In this document: piece by piece, positions 1 to 7,519 of the stretch
Position numbering within the stretch: the stretch's first letter is position 1
Layout of the letters: each line of letters opens with the position of its first letter
Assembly (NCBI GenBank): GCA_012267415.1
Contig: JAAXGN010000122.1
Coordinates: forward strand, 1-64,000
Direction: 5' to 3'
From: Candidatus Poribacteria bacterium
GTDB taxonomy: Bacteria; Poribacteria; WGA-4E; WGA-3G
Length of the DNA: 64,000 nucleotides
The notes under the pieces: model-generated
Databases searched by the model: none
What the model was told of the DNA's origin: nothing
Seen by the model: only the letters and a program-made list of their open reading frames with translations
Position numbers and translations under genes: made by a program

Positions 1-20
1 TAGGGACGATATGTTTATAG
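1..20. repeat. Truncated REP-like element, family A
   Basis: The window opens inside a copy of the short dispersed element whose full form reads cagtcccgtagggacgatat followed by gtttatag. Full copies occur near 9.8, 50.5 and 55 kb. Only the right part is present because the window starts here. Confidence 0.75.
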
Positions 21-60
21 AAAGTGAATAAGTGTATATTTAATTCTAAGTTTTACTATA

Positions 61-2457
61 TTACATCCTTAGCTCCGCACCAAATTCTGTATTGAGGCGT
101 TGAACAATCTTGTCATGGAGATCGTTAACTGCCTTGTCGGTTAACGTTTCGGTTGCTGAATGATATGTAATTGTATAGGCAAGACTCTTCTTTCCATCTG
201 GGACCTGATTACCTTCATATACATCAAATAGACGGATAGACTCAACCCACTCTCCCCCAGTGTCATTAATAATGTCAATTGGCATATCAGATTTGAGTTT
301 TTCATCTACGACGATTGCAAGGTCTCGCTGAATGCTTGGATATATCGGTATCGATTCAAAACGTTTGGAGAAGTCTGAAGCATCGGTTATTCTCTCAAGG
401 TCAAATTCGAACAAGTAAGCCTTGAATGGAAGTTCATAATTATCAAGCACAACGGGGTGCAGCTCACCCATGATACCGATGCGCGTTTCTCCTAACACCA
501 CTTCAGCGTTACGTCCAGGATGATATGTAGGGGCTTCTGTCTGTTTGAATTCATATCCATTAATTCCGCATACATCAAGCATGCCTTCCACGATACCTTT
601 CATGTCAAAGAAATCGGGATGACGATATGGATTTCCGTATACACCACCGCCAATTTCTCCAGCAAGGATACCAGCAACACGGGCAGGTTCCTTTCCATCT
701 ATAAACACTGACGACATCTCAAACAGAGCGATAGTATTGATCTGATGATTGTGGTTGTATTGAGCGTTTTCAAGGAGACTTGGCATAAGTGTCGTCCGCA
801 AAATTGACATGTCAGGACTTAATGGATTCTGTAGTTGTGTTGCCTTACGGAGTGGATGGTCTTCACTGAGTCGTATCTTCTCAAAACAGTTCGGGTGAAC
901 GAAACTATAGTTGACTGCTTGCATCATACCTGAACTGAGAAGGAAGTTCCTGACACGTTTTCTCACTTCCCCATTTTTATCTGGTGGCGGAATGGGTATA
1001 TCCCCTTTTGGTAAAGTCGTAGGAATGTTATCATACCCGTAAACACGTGCAATCTCCTCAATCAGGTCAATTTCACGTGTTATATCCAAACGGAATGAGG
1101 GAACTATAACCTCAAAGTTATCCACTTCGATCTGATTTGGTTCTATCCCAAATCCTAATCGAGAAAGCGTCTGCTCTATCTCCTCTACTTCGATTGATGT
1201 TCCTAAGACGAAATTAACACGGTCCTTTCGCAGACGTATTTTTAACGGTTCTTTTCTGCCAGGGTAAACATCAACAACCCCTTTACAGATTGTGCCGCCA
1301 GCTATCTCTGCGATGAGTTGAGAAGCACGGTCAAGAGCTGCAATGACAACTGCAGGGTCAGCACCGCGTTCAAATCTGTAGGATGCCTCAGTATGTAAAG
1401 CGAGTCTTTTTGAAGTTGATCGGATACTTGCAGGTTGGAAGTTTGCACTTTCCAGTAGTACATCCTTTGTCGTTTCAGTGATCTCTGAGTCGTAACCTCC
1501 CATAACACCTGCGAGTGCAACCGGTTTTTCAGCATCAGCAATAACTAACATGTACGGATAAAGTTTGCGTTCCACTTCGTCCAATGTTGTGATGGTTTCA
1601 TTTTCCTTTGCATGACGAACAACGATACGATTTTCACAGAGTTTATGGTAATCAAAAGCGTGTAAAGGTTGTCCATACTCCATCAGCACTAAGTTCGTTA
1701 TATCCACGATGTTGTTTATTGCTGCAACACCAACAGATTCCAGCCGTTGTTTCACCCAAGATGGGGATTCTGCGACTTGAACACCTTGTATTACACGTGC
1801 GGCGTAACGTGGACAGAGGTTTTGATCCTCTATAGTAACGGATGCAACTTCTCTTATATCTGTCTCACTTTCTATCGGAGCTACTTCTGGATACTTGATA
1901 GTGTTTCCTGTTTCAGCACGGATTTCACGTGCGACTCCAAGCATACTCAGACAGTCCGAACGGTTGGGTGTGATCTCCAATTCCAGAATCACATCGTTCA
2001 GACCTAAAGCTTCAGTCAGTAGCATGCCGACAGATAGATTTGAGGACAGCTCCATCAGTCCTGATGCTTCATCAGAAATTGCTAACTCTTTTTCTGAACA
2101 GAGCATCCCGTGTGATTCTTCACCACGTAATTTGGCACGTTTGATCTTGATTCCGGTAGGTAATTCCGTTCCGATGGTTGCGACAGGTGCAAACATCCCT
2201 TGATAGACATTTGGCGCACCACAGACGATCTGCAGACTTTTCTCATCTCCAATATCCACTTGACAGAGTGTCAGTTTATCTGCATTCGGATGTGGCGTCA
2301 CAGAAACTATTTTACCGACAACGACACCTTCTAAACCTGCGCCAAGTTGTTTGATAGATTCAACTTCAATTCCTAACATTGTCAATCTATCTGCAAGTTC
2401 CTCTGGTGAGAAGTCAAAATCGATATAGGTTTTCAACCAATTGAGTGATACATTCAT
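61..2457 (-). CDS. pheT: Phenylalanine--tRNA ligase beta subunit
   Basis: Beta chain of the heterotetrameric PheRS that charges tRNA-Phe in the cytoplasm. The 798-aa length matches the family (about 790-800). A tRNA-binding OB domain covers roughly residues 40-150 (VVVGKIVSVTPHPNADKL), followed by the B3/B4 editing region, B5 and the catalytic-like core. The C-terminal ferredoxin-fold anticodon-binding domain starts near residue 705 (YPSIQRDLAIVVDE). The ATG is preceded by AAGGA at 7-nt spacing. It lies 10 nt downstream of pheS, so the two are surely co-transcribed and probably translationally coupled. Confidence 0.98.
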   Translation of the reverse strand: MNVSLNWLKTYIDFDFSPEELADRLTMLGIEVESIKQLGAGLEGVVVGKIVSVTPHPNADKLTLCQVDIGDEKSLQIVCGAPNVYQGMFAPVATIGTELPTGIKIKRAKLRGEESHGMLCSEKELAISDEASGLMELSSNLSVGMLLTEALGLNDVILELEITPNRSDCLSMLGVAREIRAETGNTIKYPEVAPIESETDIREVASVTIEDQNLCPRYAARVIQGVQVAESPSWVKQRLESVGVAAINNIVDITNLVLMEYGQPLHAFDYHKLCENRIVVRHAKENETITTLDEVERKLYPYMLVIADAEKPVALAGVMGGYDSEITETTKDVLLESANFQPASIRSTSKRLALHTEASYRFERGADPAVVIAALDRASQLIAEIAGGTICKGVVDVYPGRKEPLKIRLRKDRVNFVLGTSIEVEEIEQTLSRLGFGIEPNQIEVDNFEVIVPSFRLDITREIDLIEEIARVYGYDNIPTTLPKGDIPIPPPDKNGEVRKRVRNFLLSSGMMQAVNYSFVHPNCFEKIRLSEDHPLRKATQLQNPLSPDMSILRTTLMPSLLENAQYNHNHQINTIALFEMSSVFIDGKEPARVAGILAGEIGGGVYGNPYRHPDFFDMKGIVEGMLDVCGINGYEFKQTEAPTYHPGRNAEVVLGETRIGIMGELHPVVLDNYELPFKAYLFEFDLERITDASDFSKRFESIPIYPSIQRDLAIVVDEKLKSDMPIDIINDTGGEWVESIRLFDVYEGNQVPDGKKSLAYTITYHSATETLTDKAVNDLHDKIVQRLNTEFGAELRM

Positions 2458-2467
2458 AGCTTAGTCC

Positions 2468-3484
2468 TTAAAACTGTTGCAAGAATCGTAGGTCATTTTC
2501 ATAGAAGGTGCGAATATCTGGAATACGAAACTGTAGATTTGCCATACGTTCAACACCGATGCCGAAAGCGAATCCTGTAACTTCTTCAGGGTCATAGTTG
2601 ACGGCTTTGAATACTTCAGGGTCAACAGCCCCCGCACCTAATATTTCAATCCATCCTGTATGTCCGCAGCTGCGACATCCTTTCCCTTGACACACTGTAC
2701 ATGATATATCAACTTCAGCACTCGGTTCAGTGAATGGGAAGAAATGGGGTCGGAATCGCATCTGTATCTGATCACCGAACATCTGACGTGCAAAGGATAC
2801 TAACACACCCTTTAATTCGCTGAAAGTTACATGTCTATCCACGAGTAGTCCTTCAACCTGATGAAACATCGGTGTATGTGAGATATCATAATCCACTCTG
2901 TATGCTTTCCCGGGAACGATAATTCGGAGTGGTGGTTTCTGACTTTCCATTGTCCGAATCTGAACAGGTGAGTTATGTGTACGCAAGAGTTGACCATCAG
3001 GCAGATAGAATGTGTCGTGCGAATCTCGCGCTGGATGGTCTGACGGTGTGTTGAGTGCATCAAAATTATAATGTTCAGTTTCTACTTCTGGTCCTGTTAC
3101 AGTTTGGAAACCCATCTGTGTGAAGATGCTTTCAATCCGTTCTAATGTTTGTATGACTGGATGTGCTTTACCGTAGGCTGGTTTCCTACCGGGTAACGTG
3201 ATGTCAATAGCTTCATCCTTTAGTTGTTGCTCCTGCTGCTGGCTCTCCAATGCTGTTTTTGTTTTCTCAAATGCTTCCGTGAGGGTAGCACGGACATCAT
3301 TTGCGAATTTTCCAATTATGGGACGTTCCTCTTTGGATAGACTTCCCATGCCCTTCATCACATCTGTCAACTTCCCACTGCGTCCGAAATACGTTATTCT
3401 GAGCGTTTCCAGTTCATCAGATGATGCTATTTTCTTCAATTGTTTAAGAACTTCAGTCTGTATGGCTGCTAATTCGGCTTTCAT
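2468..3484 (-). CDS. pheS: Phenylalanine--tRNA ligase alpha subunit
   Basis: Catalytic alpha subunit of PheRS, 338 aa, close to the usual 325-350. The N-terminal coiled-coil tRNA-binding arm covers about residues 1-80. The class II core follows, with the motif-2 type sequence RFRPHFFPFTEPSAEVD and motif 3 GFAFGIGVERMAN near the C-terminus. A CxxC-x4-CxxC cluster (CTVCQGKGCRSC) sits in the core; many bacterial PheS proteins have this and it may bind zinc. It is first in the pheST pair and separated from rplT by 272 nt holding a hairpin terminator and a MITE-like repeat, so pheST probably has some independent transcription. Confidence 0.98.
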   Translation of the reverse strand: MKAELAAIQTEVLKQLKKIASSDELETLRITYFGRSGKLTDVMKGMGSLSKEERPIIGKFANDVRATLTEAFEKTKTALESQQQEQQLKDEAIDITLPGRKPAYGKAHPVIQTLERIESIFTQMGFQTVTGPEVETEHYNFDALNTPSDHPARDSHDTFYLPDGQLLRTHNSPVQIRTMESQKPPLRIIVPGKAYRVDYDISHTPMFHQVEGLLVDRHVTFSELKGVLVSFARQMFGDQIQMRFRPHFFPFTEPSAEVDISCTVCQGKGCRSCGHTGWIEILGAGAVDPEVFKAVNYDPEEVTGFAFGIGVERMANLQFRIPDIRTFYENDLRFLQQF

Positions 3485-3529
3485 ATTTGCTCTTATAGTA
3501 GAATATGGAATTATTCTGACATTCTTTTC

Positions 3530-3656
3530 TGTAGGAGGGAACTCCGCTTCCCGACTGAACGGTTGATAGTCGGGAATTGTAGGAGGGAACTCCGCTTCCC
3601 GACTGAACGGTTGATAATCGGGAATCGGCCAGAATTATGTTAACTGGCCTCCTACA
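3530..3656. repeat. MITE-like element with TGTAGGAG ends, internally duplicated
   Basis: A 48-bp unit beginning TGTAGGAGGGAACTCCGC is present twice in tandem (starts 3530 and 3578). It is followed by a tail ending GGCCTCCTACA, so the element is bounded by inverted TGTAGGAG / CTCCTACA. A single-unit copy with the same tail lies at 60900-60979. It sits between the rplT terminator and the pheS start. No coding capacity is seen. Confidence 0.75.
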
Positions 3657-3682
3657 GAATATGTGTATTATAAAACAGAAAC

Positions 3683-3749
3683 ACCTATCACTCTGTCCCA
3701 TCACTTCAATAGTATGCTTGAAGTGTTTCTGGGGACGAAAGCGATAGGT
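3683..3749 (-). terminator. Hairpin terminator or attenuator between rplT and pheS
   Basis: Read on the minus strand, just after the rplT stop, is a long hairpin. Outer arms are ACCTATC (3749-3743) and GATAGGT (3689-3683). A middle GGGAC/GTCCC pair and an inner perfect 8-bp stem CACTTCAA/TTGAAGTG (3725-3718 with 3709-3702) follow. The U-rich TGTTTCTGTTTT comes directly after. This geometry fits intrinsic termination of infC-rpmI-rplT, or attenuation ahead of pheST. I see no Phe-rich leader peptide. Confidence 0.6.
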
Positions 3750-3756
3750 ATTTAAT

Positions 3757-4104
3757 CTATCCTTTTACTTGTGCGACAAGTTGTGCAAAACCGTCTGGAT
3801 CGTTAACGGCGATATCAGCAAGAACTTTCCTATCCAGCTCAATTCCTGCTGTCTTAAGTGCGTGCATGAAGCGACTATAGGTTAGTCCGTGCAGTCTTGC
3901 GGCTGCGTTAATTCGCATGATCCAGAGTCTTCTGAAGTCCCGTTTGCGGGCGCGTCTATGGGCATAAGCGTGGTTCCACCCTTTTTCAACGGCTTCCATA
4001 GCAGTGCGCCTAAGATTATTCCGTCCGCCTCTGTATCCTTTAGAATGCTTCAATATCCGTTTTCGTCTTTTTCTACGGACGTTTCCTGTTTTTACTCGTG
4101 CCAT
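3757..4104 (-). CDS. rplT: 50S ribosomal protein L20
   Basis: Primary-binding ribosomal protein for 23S rRNA assembly, 115 aa (family about 115-120). The N-terminus is the basic RNA-binding extension ([20 protein letters not shown]). The globular part has the typical [20 protein letters not shown] good Shine-Dalgarno (TTAGGAG) precedes the ATG. It follows rpmI by 9 nt. In other bacteria L20 represses its own operon through a leader structure; I did not identify such a structure here. Confidence 0.98.
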   Translation of the reverse strand: MARVKTGNVRRKRRKRILKHSKGYRGGRNNLRRTAMEAVEKGWNHAYAHRRARKRDFRRLWIMRINAAARLHGLTYSRFMHALKTAGIELDRKVLADIAVNDPDGFAQLVAQVKG

Positions 4105-4113
4105 TCTGAACTC

Positions 4114-4305
4114 CTAACTTAATAAGCGTTTCAAACGTTTTGCATTACTTGGGTCAACCAATGTAGGCTGTCTAAGACGGCGTTTGCGTTTTGCTGACTT
4201 TGATATGAAAAGGTGTCCAGCATAAGCTCTCTTGCGTCTGATTTTCCCTTTTGCTGTAAATTTAAAACGTTTTGCTGCGCCTTTATGTGTTTTGATTTTC
4301 GGCAT
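4114..4305 (-). CDS. rpmI: 50S ribosomal protein L35
   Basis: Small basic ribosomal protein of 63 aa (family 63-66) beginning MPKIKTHKGAAKRFKFTAKG, which is diagnostic. An AAGGA ribosome-binding site precedes the ATG. It lies 48 nt after infC and 9 nt before rplT, the order infC-rpmI-rplT seen across bacteria. Confidence 0.98.
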   Translation of the reverse strand: MPKIKTHKGAAKRFKFTAKGKIRRKRAYAGHLFISKSAKRKRRLRQPTLVDPSNAKRLKRLLS

Positions 4306-4353
4306 TACAATATCCTTCTGTGATAAACTTAGACTCTACACATTGTGCATTGC

Positions 4354-4917
4354 TTATGAAGATTTTGGAGTCAAGAGCATTGACATGACCCTTGTTTCCA
4401 TCTTAGGTGGTTGTTCAACTTCAGCGATTTCTGCGATATCCTGCTCAAGTCGGTTTAGCATATCGCGTCCTAAGTTTGTATGTAGCATTTCGCGTCCACG
4501 TCTGAAACGGACAGTCGCTTTTACTTTCCACCCTTTTTTCAAGAAATCCTCAATGTGTCTTTTCTTAAACTGATAATCATGTTCCGCAGTATCAGGTCGA
4601 AACTGAATCTCTTTTAATACGACTTTAGTCTGTTTCTTCCGTGCCTCTCGTTCCCGTTTGTTTTTTTCGTACTGATATTTCCCGTAATCCATTATTTTGC
4701 AGACGGGAGGTTTGGCGTTAGGAGAAACTTCAACTAAGTCCAATCCGACTTCGTCAGCGCGTTCCATCGCTTCACGCGGAGACATCACACCAAGTGAATT
4801 GTTCTCATGATCAATTACCAATATCTCTTTGGCTCTAATCTGATAGTTCGAGCGACTCTTCTTTACACGTGCTTTCTGAGTACGTTTGCCTCTATAGTGT
4901 ATTTCTGACACCCCCAA
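4354..4917 (-). CDS. infC: Translation initiation factor IF-3 (non-ATG start)
   Basis: IF-3 monitors start-codon selection on the 30S subunit. The N-domain covers residues about 20-95 (YQIRAKEILVIDHENNSLGV; LVEVSPNAKPPVCKIMDYGK) and the C-domain about 100-187 (KEIQFRPDTAEHDYQFK). Length 187 aa is normal. No ATG is available at the 5' end: an in-frame TAA at 4938-4936 leaves TTG (4917) or GTG (4911) as the start. infC in enterobacteria uses AUU and is autoregulated because IF-3 rejects it. A rare start here is consistent with the same logic, but no strong Shine-Dalgarno is visible. Confidence 0.96.
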   Translation of the reverse strand: MGVSEIHYRGKRTQKARVKKSRSNYQIRAKEILVIDHENNSLGVMSPREAMERADEVGLDLVEVSPNAKPPVCKIMDYGKYQYEKNKREREARKKQTKVVLKEIQFRPDTAEHDYQFKKRHIEDFLKKGWKVKATVRFRRGREMLHTNLGRDMLNRLEQDIAEIAEVEQPPKMETRVMSMLLTPKSS

Positions 4918-5047
4918 GTTGTAGTTGGTCTGTACTTATATATATACTATACGCAACCTGTTGCATTTTCAGTAGATTGAACAATGAAAATAATAAAACG
5001 TCTTCATTCGTGCTTGAGGTATAAAGTCTACCAATAATTAATAATCT

Positions 5048-5076
5048 ATTATATCACATTTTTCATACAAATGCAA
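5048..5076 (-). promoter_or_regulatory. Candidate promoter of the infC operon
   Basis: On the minus strand a perfect TATAAT -10 (5053-5048) lies 17 nt after a weak -35 TTGCAT (5076-5071). Transcription would start near 5041 and leave a leader of about 120 nt before infC, room for an L20- or IF-3-responsive structure. Assigned by pattern only. Confidence 0.45.
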
Positions 5077-5077
5077 A

Positions 5078-5434
5078 CTAAAAGAAGCCAATTGTCCATA
5101 ATGTGCGTAAAATGATGACACCACCTGCTAATCCACCAAATATAACGATTAGCGTTAAGTTAATAATAAGTGCCAACCGAAAGATAAGTTTTGCATGTAT
5201 CGGTTGTTCTTTTGTCCATCCTCTTGCTAACAAAAAAGTGAGAACCACACTGATCAAAATGAAAACTGCTGCTCCTAACAGTGATAAGAGAATCCCCGAA
5301 AAGTCAACCATCTCCATCGTATCGGGTATTGAACCGTAAGTTGAATAACGGTGAATAACGATGATTAAGATTGTAGACAGAATTAAAATATAGAGGATGA
5401 AAACTGCCAACGTTTTTACGAAGTTATTGCTCAT
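5078..5434 (-). CDS. Small membrane protein of unknown function
   Basis: This 118-aa protein has three strongly hydrophobic segments (about residues 7-28, 45-70 and 83-112) separated by short polar loops, one of them RGWTKEQPIHAK. It looks like a small integral inner-membrane protein. It is on the same strand as, and 160 nt upstream of, infC, but a promoter candidate between them argues for separate transcription. I do not recognise the family. A moderate AGAAAG-type ribosome-binding site precedes the ATG. Confidence 0.7.
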   Translation of the reverse strand: MSNNFVKTLAVFILYILILSTILIIVIHRYSTYGSIPDTMEMVDFSGILLSLLGAAVFILISVVLTFLLARGWTKEQPIHAKLIFRLALIINLTLIVIFGGLAGGVIILRTLWTIGFF

Positions 5435-5452
5435 ATCTTATCTTTCTTTTTA

Positions 5453-5480
5453 AGTGCATGTTCACTAGTGCATGTTCACT
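5453..5480. repeat. Tandem 14-bp repeat
   Basis: AGTGCATGTTCACT occurs twice back to back (5453-5466 and 5467-5480), immediately upstream of the small membrane protein gene on the minus strand. Each unit is an imperfect palindrome (AGTG...CACT), so it could be a protein-binding site. Nothing else supports that. Confidence 0.5.
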
Positions 5481-5608
5481 ATATTAGTTTACCACAATTT
5501 TGATGTATACACAAAGAAAATGGAGTCTGTCAGAAAGTGTTGATTAATTTGAGAAAGAATGCTAAACTAAAAACCAACAACCTATTTGGATTCTAAGGAG
5601 TTATCTAA

Positions 5609-6205
5609 ATGGAAATAACATACACTGCAGTGATAGAAACGTTAGAATCAGGCAACCCGCTGCCGCCACTCGTTCCTGAAGATGTTTGGAACAGTGAACT
5701 GTCAGAAGGCATCGTCTCAACTTCACCTGAAGAACTACTCAAAGGACAGACGGTGAAAGATGAGACTTATGCTGGTGCGATTAAAAGCGGTCTATTACTT
5801 TGGAATGATGACCTGAACGATTCACATGATATATCACAGGGATTATCAAACAATACTGGTAGTTATTGGCACGGGATCATGCATAGACGGGAACCTGACT
5901 ATAGCAACGCAAAGTATTGGTTTGGTAGAGTCGGTACGCATCCAATTTATCCAGACCTTCGCGATTGTGCGCTTTCCCTAATCAAAGAAACAGCAGATCC
6001 ATCTGCAGCACTCTCAGATATAGGTGATAAAATTGAATCAAATGAACATTGGGATCCATACCAATTTATCGATTGGTGTGCGGCTGCAGAGAAAGACCTT
6101 TCCTTTGATGTTGCACAATTCTTGCAGCAAGTACAGGTAGAAGAGATCAAGCTGTTACTTGCATATTCCTATAGAAATGCAATTCATAGTAAAGTGAACA
6201 ATTAA
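5609..6205 (+). CDS. Conserved protein of unknown function with a GSYWHGIMHRREPDY motif
   Basis: A 198-aa soluble protein with no signal peptide or membrane segment. The most distinctive stretch is residues 84-113, GSYWHGIMHRREPDYSNAKY followed by WFGRVGTHP. I remember this segment from small uncharacterised proteins in Poribacteria, Planctomycetes and environmental genomes, where it is strongly conserved. The invariant-looking H, R, E and D residues could form an active or metal site, but no reaction is known to me. The start is well set: AAGGAG lies 8 nt before the ATG. It stands alone, followed by a short repeat (6240-6264). Confidence 0.8.
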   Translation: MEITYTAVIETLESGNPLPPLVPEDVWNSELSEGIVSTSPEELLKGQTVKDETYAGAIKSGLLLWNDDLNDSHDISQGLSNNTGSYWHGIMHRREPDYSNAKYWFGRVGTHPIYPDLRDCALSLIKETADPSAALSDIGDKIESNEHWDPYQFIDWCAAAEKDLSFDVAQFLQQVQVEEIKLLLAYSYRNAIHSKVNN

Positions 6206-6239
6206 TTAGACATTTCAACGTTTGGGTAGACCACCCAAC

Positions 6240-6264
6240 GTAGGGGCGAGGTCACCTCGCCCGT
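6240..6264. repeat. Short palindromic repeat, 'gtaggggcgaggtcacctcgccc' type
   Basis: The core GGGCGAGGTCACCTCGCCC is a near-perfect hairpin. Related copies are at 44550-44576 (within the ankyrin gene leader) and 52200-52245 (tandemly doubled). Noncoding dispersed element. Confidence 0.6.
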
Positions 6265-6376
6265 TGTGAAGCCAGTCAATATTCTAACTAGCATTAATTT
6301 TAAAGTTCATTATAAAAGACAGATCCTTCGCTGTCTGAATTTCCTTGCTATCTGAATTTATTTATGGAGATGAAAT

Positions 6377-7384
6377 ATGTCTATACTGAATCGGACTCAC
6401 GTTAGAAAAAAATGGTATCATTTGCTACCCATCCTTGCATGTACATTACTACTTGTCTCCTGTGTCCCAACGACATATCAGTCTGCTGGGAGTGGGGATA
6501 CAACAAGAGAACGTGCCGTTGACATATACGATGATATCAAAAAACTCTCCGACAGACTCGCTACATCAAGTGATAAAACAGACGCGGAGATGTTAATTGA
6601 AAAATCTCAAGGTTTTATCCACGCCTATCCGAAATATAGCAAGGTAGACGAGGTTTACTTTATTCTGGGACAGACTCTACTTCAATTTGATCGCGCTGCA
6701 GAGGCTATTGAGGTATTAAATAATTTAAATCGTGATTATCCGTATTCATCTTATATCAGCGAGAGTTTATTGAACTTAGGGTTAGCGTATGATAATGTCG
6801 GTAAACATGACCAAGCGGATCAGACATACAATAAGTTAATCAGGGATCGTAGATTCAGTGGTAGTAAGAATGTAGAAGCTGCGCAGCAACTGCTTGCAAC
6901 AGATAGGACAGCCAGAAAAGGAGCATTATCGGAACTTTCTGCTCCAAATCCTCTAGATAAGTTTATCGGTAAACCTGCTATAGATTTTAAGGTTACAGAC
7001 CTAAACGGAGAAGCACTCTCATTAGAGAAATATAGAGGTAAGATCATTCTTCTTGACTTTTGGGCAACGTGGTGTCCTCCGTGTATACAGGAGATGCCGC
7101 ACCTTAAACAGACTTATGCGAAATTCAAAAATCAAGGTTTTATTATTATCGGCATAAGTGTAGATAGAGGACTTGATCCCCTTAAGTCTTTTGTTTCAGA
7201 AGAAAATATAACGTGGCCCCAACATTTTGACAACGGGGGTCAAATTGCCAAGATGTATAATCTAACACATATACCCACGACCTTTCTTATTGATGGAAAA
7301 GGCATTGTACAAGCCGTTAATCTTAAGGGCAATGCACTTGAAGCAGCGGTTGCTCAACTTGTAATTGAAAACAGTTATCGCTAA
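6377..7384 (+). CDS. TPR lipoprotein with C-terminal TlpA-type thioredoxin domain
   Basis: A 335-aa predicted lipoprotein: hydrophobic signal with lipobox LVSC (Cys29). A YbgF/TolA-binding-like TPR region follows (about 65-175, with DEVYFILGQTLLQFDRAAEA and a second copy). A thioredoxin-fold domain covers about 195-335. The redox motif is WCPPC (232-236), embedded in LLDFWATWCPPC, and the cis-proline loop is HIPTTFLIDGKG. TlpA/ResA proteins reduce exported thiols outside the cytoplasm; the TPR part may bind a partner. Good ribosome-binding site (TGGAGATGAA). The gene at 7520 is a paralogue with two thioredoxin domains, so this looks like a local duplication. Confidence 0.88.
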   Translation: MSILNRTHVRKKWYHLLPILACTLLLVSCVPTTYQSAGSGDTTRERAVDIYDDIKKLSDRLATSSDKTDAEMLIEKSQGFIHAYPKYSKVDEVYFILGQTLLQFDRAAEAIEVLNNLNRDYPYSSYISESLLNLGLAYDNVGKHDQADQTYNKLIRDRRFSGSKNVEAAQQLLATDRTARKGALSELSAPNPLDKFIGKPAIDFKVTDLNGEALSLEKYRGKIILLDFWATWCPPCIQEMPHLKQTYAKFKNQGFIIIGISVDRGLDPLKSFVSEENITWPQHFDNGGQIAKMYNLTHIPTTFLIDGKGIVQAVNLKGNALEAAVAQLVIENSYR

Positions 7385-7410
7385 GTTCATTGTGCTATGG
7401 TGAAATTTGA

Positions 7411-7500
7411 AAATAATTATACACTTACACACCCGGTAGGTGCGATTTCCTAATCGCACCGTTGTGAACTGTGTGAAAAATATCATATTCTACCAAAAAT
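7411..7500. repeat. MITE-like element, 'taggtgcgatttcc' family
   Basis: About 90 bp: acacttacacacccggtagg leads into the hairpin GGTGCGATTTCC...ATCGCACC, then gtgtgaaaaatatcatattc taccaa. It is homologous over its length to the perfect tandem pair at 58075-58256. It lies between the two thioredoxin genes. Confidence 0.65.
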
Positions 7501-7519
7501 AGTTGATAGGAGAAAGGAA

